In this document: positions 61,595 through 64,000 of the stretch, piece after piece | Position numbering within the stretch: position 1 is the stretch's first letter | Layout: every line of letters begins with the position of its first letter | DNA from: Ottelia alismoides | Lineage: Eukaryota; Streptophyta; Magnoliopsida; Alismatales; Hydrocharitaceae | Assembly (NCBI GenBank): GCA_037367405.1 | Contig: JAZKJV010004145.1 | Location: 620,001-684,000, forward strand | Direction: 5' to 3' | DNA length: 64,000 nt | Notes under the pieces: generated by a model | What the model was told of the DNA's origin: nothing | Databases searched by the model: none | What the model saw: only the letters and a program-made list of their open reading frames with translations | Translations under genes and position numbers: made by a program

Positions 61595-61610
61595 TCGGTC
61601 CCCTCCTATA
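61486..61610 (-). promoter_or_regulatory. Duplicated polypurine-type tract and hairpin
   Basis: On the minus strand tataggaggggaccga (61,595-61,610) is directly followed by TGTCATTTG, the form expected at a PPT/LTR boundary. A near-copy, tataaggggaaccga, lies at 61,486-61,500. Between them, arms atacttaggct (61,498-61,508) and agcctaagtat (61,515-61,525) form a perfect 11-bp hairpin with a 6-base loop. Confidence 0.45.
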
Positions 61611-61690
61611 CTTAGGCCTTGGCCTGAGTAGAGGAAGAAGCTGTACAAGGAGACCGATGTGGTCGGGAGGAAGGGAGGGTAGCCGAATGA

Positions 61691-62242
61691 TTAAGGCGGT
61701 TTTCGGCTGATCTTCTTTTGAGCTTGCGGTGAGAGATCATAATGATGAGGTGAAGATGGAGCACGTGATTCCCATCTACAATCAGTGTCATCCTCAGAAA
61801 AATCATGATGGATAGTGGATGAAGGGTTTGAGTCAGATGAAAGATATCCATCATCAGAATTATCGTCAGAGGAGTAGTATTTGAAGGTGGACATACTCCA
61901 AGTCTGCATGTCTCTTTGTTTCTTCAATTGTTTCCTCAGAATACGTTCCTTCTTGGGGTCAATCGGTTTGTCCTCATATGATAGCTCAGAAGCAGCGGTC
62001 TCAGTCAGCTCATACGAAAGAATTCCAGTGTATTTGAAGAGGGCAGGAGCATCAGCTTTGGATGAGTAGTAGTTAGGAACGGGAGTTGTCCAACGAGGAT
62101 TGAATTTTGGATCCTTACGAAGATATAGCTTTAGGGCTGCCGAACAGACTTCACTCATGTAGACCATCTTTTCCGGACCTGATGAGGGATCATCAACTGA
62201 TTCCTCTTCCGAAAGGTTAAAGGTGACTCTCTTTTTATTTCG
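61691..62242 (-). pseudogene. Acidic, serine-rich C-terminal part of the gypsy gag-protease frame
   Basis: This is in the same frame as the protease part, separated from it by a single TGA (62,243-62,245). It begins RNKKRVTFNLSEEESVDDP, runs through VYMSEVCSAALKLYL and KERILRKQLKKQRDMQTW, and ends with an acidic stretch of about 40 residues rich in D and S (YYSSDDNSDDGYLSS). No reverse transcriptase, RNase H or integrase motif follows before the proposed polypurine tract. Function unknown; I know no family for it. Confidence 0.65.
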
Positions 62243-63514
62243 TCATGAAGGTGTCGGTTCACTTGAGTATCCAGATGAATAGCCATTGTCGTTCTCCTTG
62301 GTCGGTGCTTGGTCTGCGTGCTTGTTCTTAGTCTCCCAAATGTTTGAGCACTCTCGATTTGGGATGATCTGGTCAAGATATTCAGAGAATGTTGCTCCAG
62401 GGTGTGACCATGCATATGTCTCAGGATCGTAGTAGAAAGATTTGTCTATTTTGAGATTCGCGGGAACTGAAATACTAGGGAGAGTCTCTGCATGTTCTTT
62501 CTCAATTGATTCGATGTTGGAGTATTCCTGTGTCAAGTTGATATATTCCAGGTAGTCAGAGTAGGTCGACCCAGGATGTGCCCATGCATAAGTCTCTGGA
62601 TCATATGATTCATATCCATGATTCTCCATGGTGAGAACGGCTGGGAATGGAGCAGGGGGGAGATTTTCTAAACCAATAGTCTCATCAACAACCGCTATCT
62701 CAGATGTGGTTGCGGGGTAGGGCTCTTCTACCGCTTCATGGTTACGGTTGTCGGGGACTTCGTGGGCTTCCTCAGAAGATCGTGGTTCCTCAAAGACAGG
62801 GTCAGATATAAGTGCTCCCAATGCTGTGAAATTGATTTCCCGAGTCTCACAATCAATACTTTCTTTGGTCAATGCCAAGAACGGCTTTCCGAGAATGATT
62901 GGAGACTGGGTGAATTCTCCTTGATGCTCAATATCAATGATCGTGAATTCTACTTTGAGCAGAGCACCTTGGAATTTCATGATGACAGAAATGGTTCCTC
63001 TCGGCCGCTTTATTGATCGGTCCGCTAATTGAACAATCTCTCGTATCTTCCGAATCGGTCCGAGTTTGAGTTCATGGAATACAAAGGTCGGGAGAATATT
63101 GATCGGTGAAGTGTCATCAATCCGAGCATGGGTAAAAATTGTGTCTTTGATTTCGCAGTCAAATCTGGGTAACCGCTTCACTATGCGGCTCTTGGTTTTT
63201 CTCCTTAACACCAAGGAGGAGGCCATTGACAAGATATGTCTTTCGATCTTTGTTCTAATCCTGCCTGACTTTTTCATCGTCAATTTATCAATTACAAATC
63301 TTTTAAGATCGGGGAAGTGTTCAATGGCCTGTAGAAAGGGAAGTTCAAAAATTGATTTCTTTCCTAGTGCTTCCCGTACATCAAGATCCAAATTCTGTAG
63401 ATTTTCTTCAGTTTCAATTTTTATGTATTTTTCGAGATTTTCAATTTTTTGTGATTTTCGAATATTACGATTTTTTTGGTATTTTCTGGGTGGTGTGGGG
63501 ATGTGGTGTGTTCC
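62243..63514 (-). CDS. Gypsy gag C-terminus and aspartic protease-like region
   Basis: The frame opens after a TGA at 63,515-63,517. A basic segment (KYQKNRNIRKSQKIENLEKY) is followed by ELPFLQAIEHFPDLKRFVID, which matches the end of Athila/Tat-type gag (the IPFxxALxxMPxYxKFxK pattern). The protease fold follows, with residue 1 at 63,391: ARIDDTSPINILP (89-101), QLADRS (121-126), PRGTI, IIDIE and PIILGKPFLA (164-173). The catalytic D-[ST]-G site reads D-D-T, without the glycine. After an acidic linker, a 19-residue module (YDPETYAWxHPGxTxSxYL) occurs twice, at residues 263-281 and 321-339. There is no obvious ATG start; the frame is joined to the upstream one by a frameshift. Confidence 0.75.
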   Translation of the reverse strand, partial: GTHHIPTPPRKYQKNRNIRKSQKIENLEKYIKIETEENLQNLDLDVREALGKKSIFELPFLQAIEHFPDLKRFVIDKLTMKKSGRIRTKIERHILSMASSLVLRRKTKSRIVKRLPRFDCEIKDTIFTHARIDDTSPINILPTFVFHELKLGPIRKIREIVQLADRSIKRPRGTISVIMKFQGALLKVEFTIIDIEHQGEFTQSPIILGKPFLALTKESIDCETREINFTALGALISDPVFEEPRSSEEAHEVPDNRNHEAVEEPYPATTSEIAVVDETIGLENLPPAPFPAVLTMENHGYESYDPETYAWAHPGSTYSDYLEYINLTQEYSNIESIEKEHAETLPSISVPANLKIDKSFYYDPETYAWSHPGATFSEYLDQIIPNRECSNIWETKNKHADQAPTKENDNGYSSGYSSEPTPS

Positions 63515-64000
63515 TCAGATGAACAGGGGTTCGGGTATTCAAAGTGAGAGTCAGGGGCATAGTCATCTCTAGGGGAATAATATGTAGAAGTGAAGTTGTC
63601 AGAATAATCCCTAGGTCCCTGAATATCCTCAAAATTTTCAATCTTAGATCCAATCATTTCCTCAGTCATTTTTACATCCGAGCTACCAGAGATTAATCGA
63701 TCGGCAAGTTCTTGAGATTTATCCTCCATTAAATCAAATTTCTTATTCATCCTCAAAATATTTTCCAAAATCTCTTCTTGGCCAAGTATGGGAGCAGTTG
63801 GGGTATGTTTTTGTAATTGAATGTCCTCTTCCATTTTTCTATATGTACTAGGGGAGGGGTCTCTTGAAATATCTGATATACGATTATCATTTTCTGAAAG
63901 TACCTCCTCAATAATCATGGAAGGTGGTTGCTCATATGGTCTAGGTAAGTGGAGTTGGTCCAAGGGGAGTTGTGATCCTATGTGGTCGGCCCAATCCTCT
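63421..64000 (-). pseudogene. Upstream gypsy gag-like frame, partial at window edge
   Basis: This is open from the window edge (EDWADHIGSQLPLDQLHLP) to the stop at 63,421, at least 193 codons. It is acidic and hydrophilic, with a helical part (ILRMNKKFDLMEDKSQELAD) that could form a coiled coil. It overlaps the next frame by about 94 bases (63,421-63,514), where a single-base shift would join them. It is probably the C-terminal half of a gypsy gag; no zinc knuckle is seen. Its start lies outside the window. Confidence 0.65.

Noticed and set aside
62738..63572. Plus-strand frames opposite the gypsy gag-protease region (92 and 168 codons)
   Set aside because: They are antisense shadows of the minus-strand frame, which shows clear protease and gag motifs.
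1..64000. A bacterial or viral defence system or biosynthetic cluster
   Set aside because: No operon structure, ribosome-binding sites or long genes. All recognisable coding remains are plant LTR retrotransposon domains.

Overview
This window is a block of nuclear plant DNA made almost wholly of nested, decayed LTR retrotransposons. The background is AT-rich, the reverse transcriptase, integrase and protease remnants are of plant Ty1/copia and Ty3/gypsy type, the primer-binding sites match plant initiator tRNA-Met, and the LTRs are about 2.6 kb. I found no host gene, rRNA, tRNA, CRISPR array or bacterial feature. The species cannot be fixed from the sequence.

Layout. (1) 1-14,802: element C, a minus-strand copia element with a 3' LTR at the left edge, a decayed gag-PR-IN-RT-RNaseH region and a broken 5' LTR. 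A second, unrelated minus-strand copia element (D, short 150-bp LTRs, 3,685-8,926) sits inside its reverse transcriptase. (2) 14,803-20,910: AT-rich sequence and a plus-strand gypsy relic (H) that ends in a degenerate protease. (3) 20,920-24,480: a gypsy-type non-coding unit with a GC-rich island (G1), ending in a 0.7-kb block (K1). (4) 24,481-48,087: a tandem duplication of about 11.73 kb. Each unit holds the 3' part of a copia LTR (A), its decayed plus-strand internal region, a gypsy non-coding unit with a GC island (G2/G3), and the first part of another LTR (B). (5) 46,319-56,961: element B, a complete copia element of 10.6 kb with two LTRs of about 2.64 kb, a near-perfect PBS, a PPT and a 5-bp target duplication (gtact), but a ruined coding region. 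(6) 56,962-61,600: the rest of the gypsy unit that B split, then another GC-island unit (G4) and the second K block. (7) 61,691-64,000: minus-strand gypsy gag and protease frames, continuing past the window edge, with no reverse transcriptase after the protease.

History. A, B and C are one broad copia family (Angela/Tork-like by motif). Their LTRs, their 1.5-kb leader and a small leader hairpin can be matched between copies. Inferred order: A inserted; gypsy sequence entered A; B inserted into that gypsy sequence; the A-to-B segment was then tandemly duplicated by an illegitimate join inside LTR B. In short stretches compared by eye, the two units differ at roughly 2-5% of positions, and so do the two LTRs of B, so the last two events are of similar age.

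Most interesting points: the hybrid B/A LTR junction with a templated filler at a palindromic AGATCT repeat; a splice-donor-like site ending a GC-richer, exon-like stretch in the LTRs of A, B and C; a conserved leader hairpin; and a gypsy gag-protease reading frame with no polymerase and a duplicated 19-residue module.
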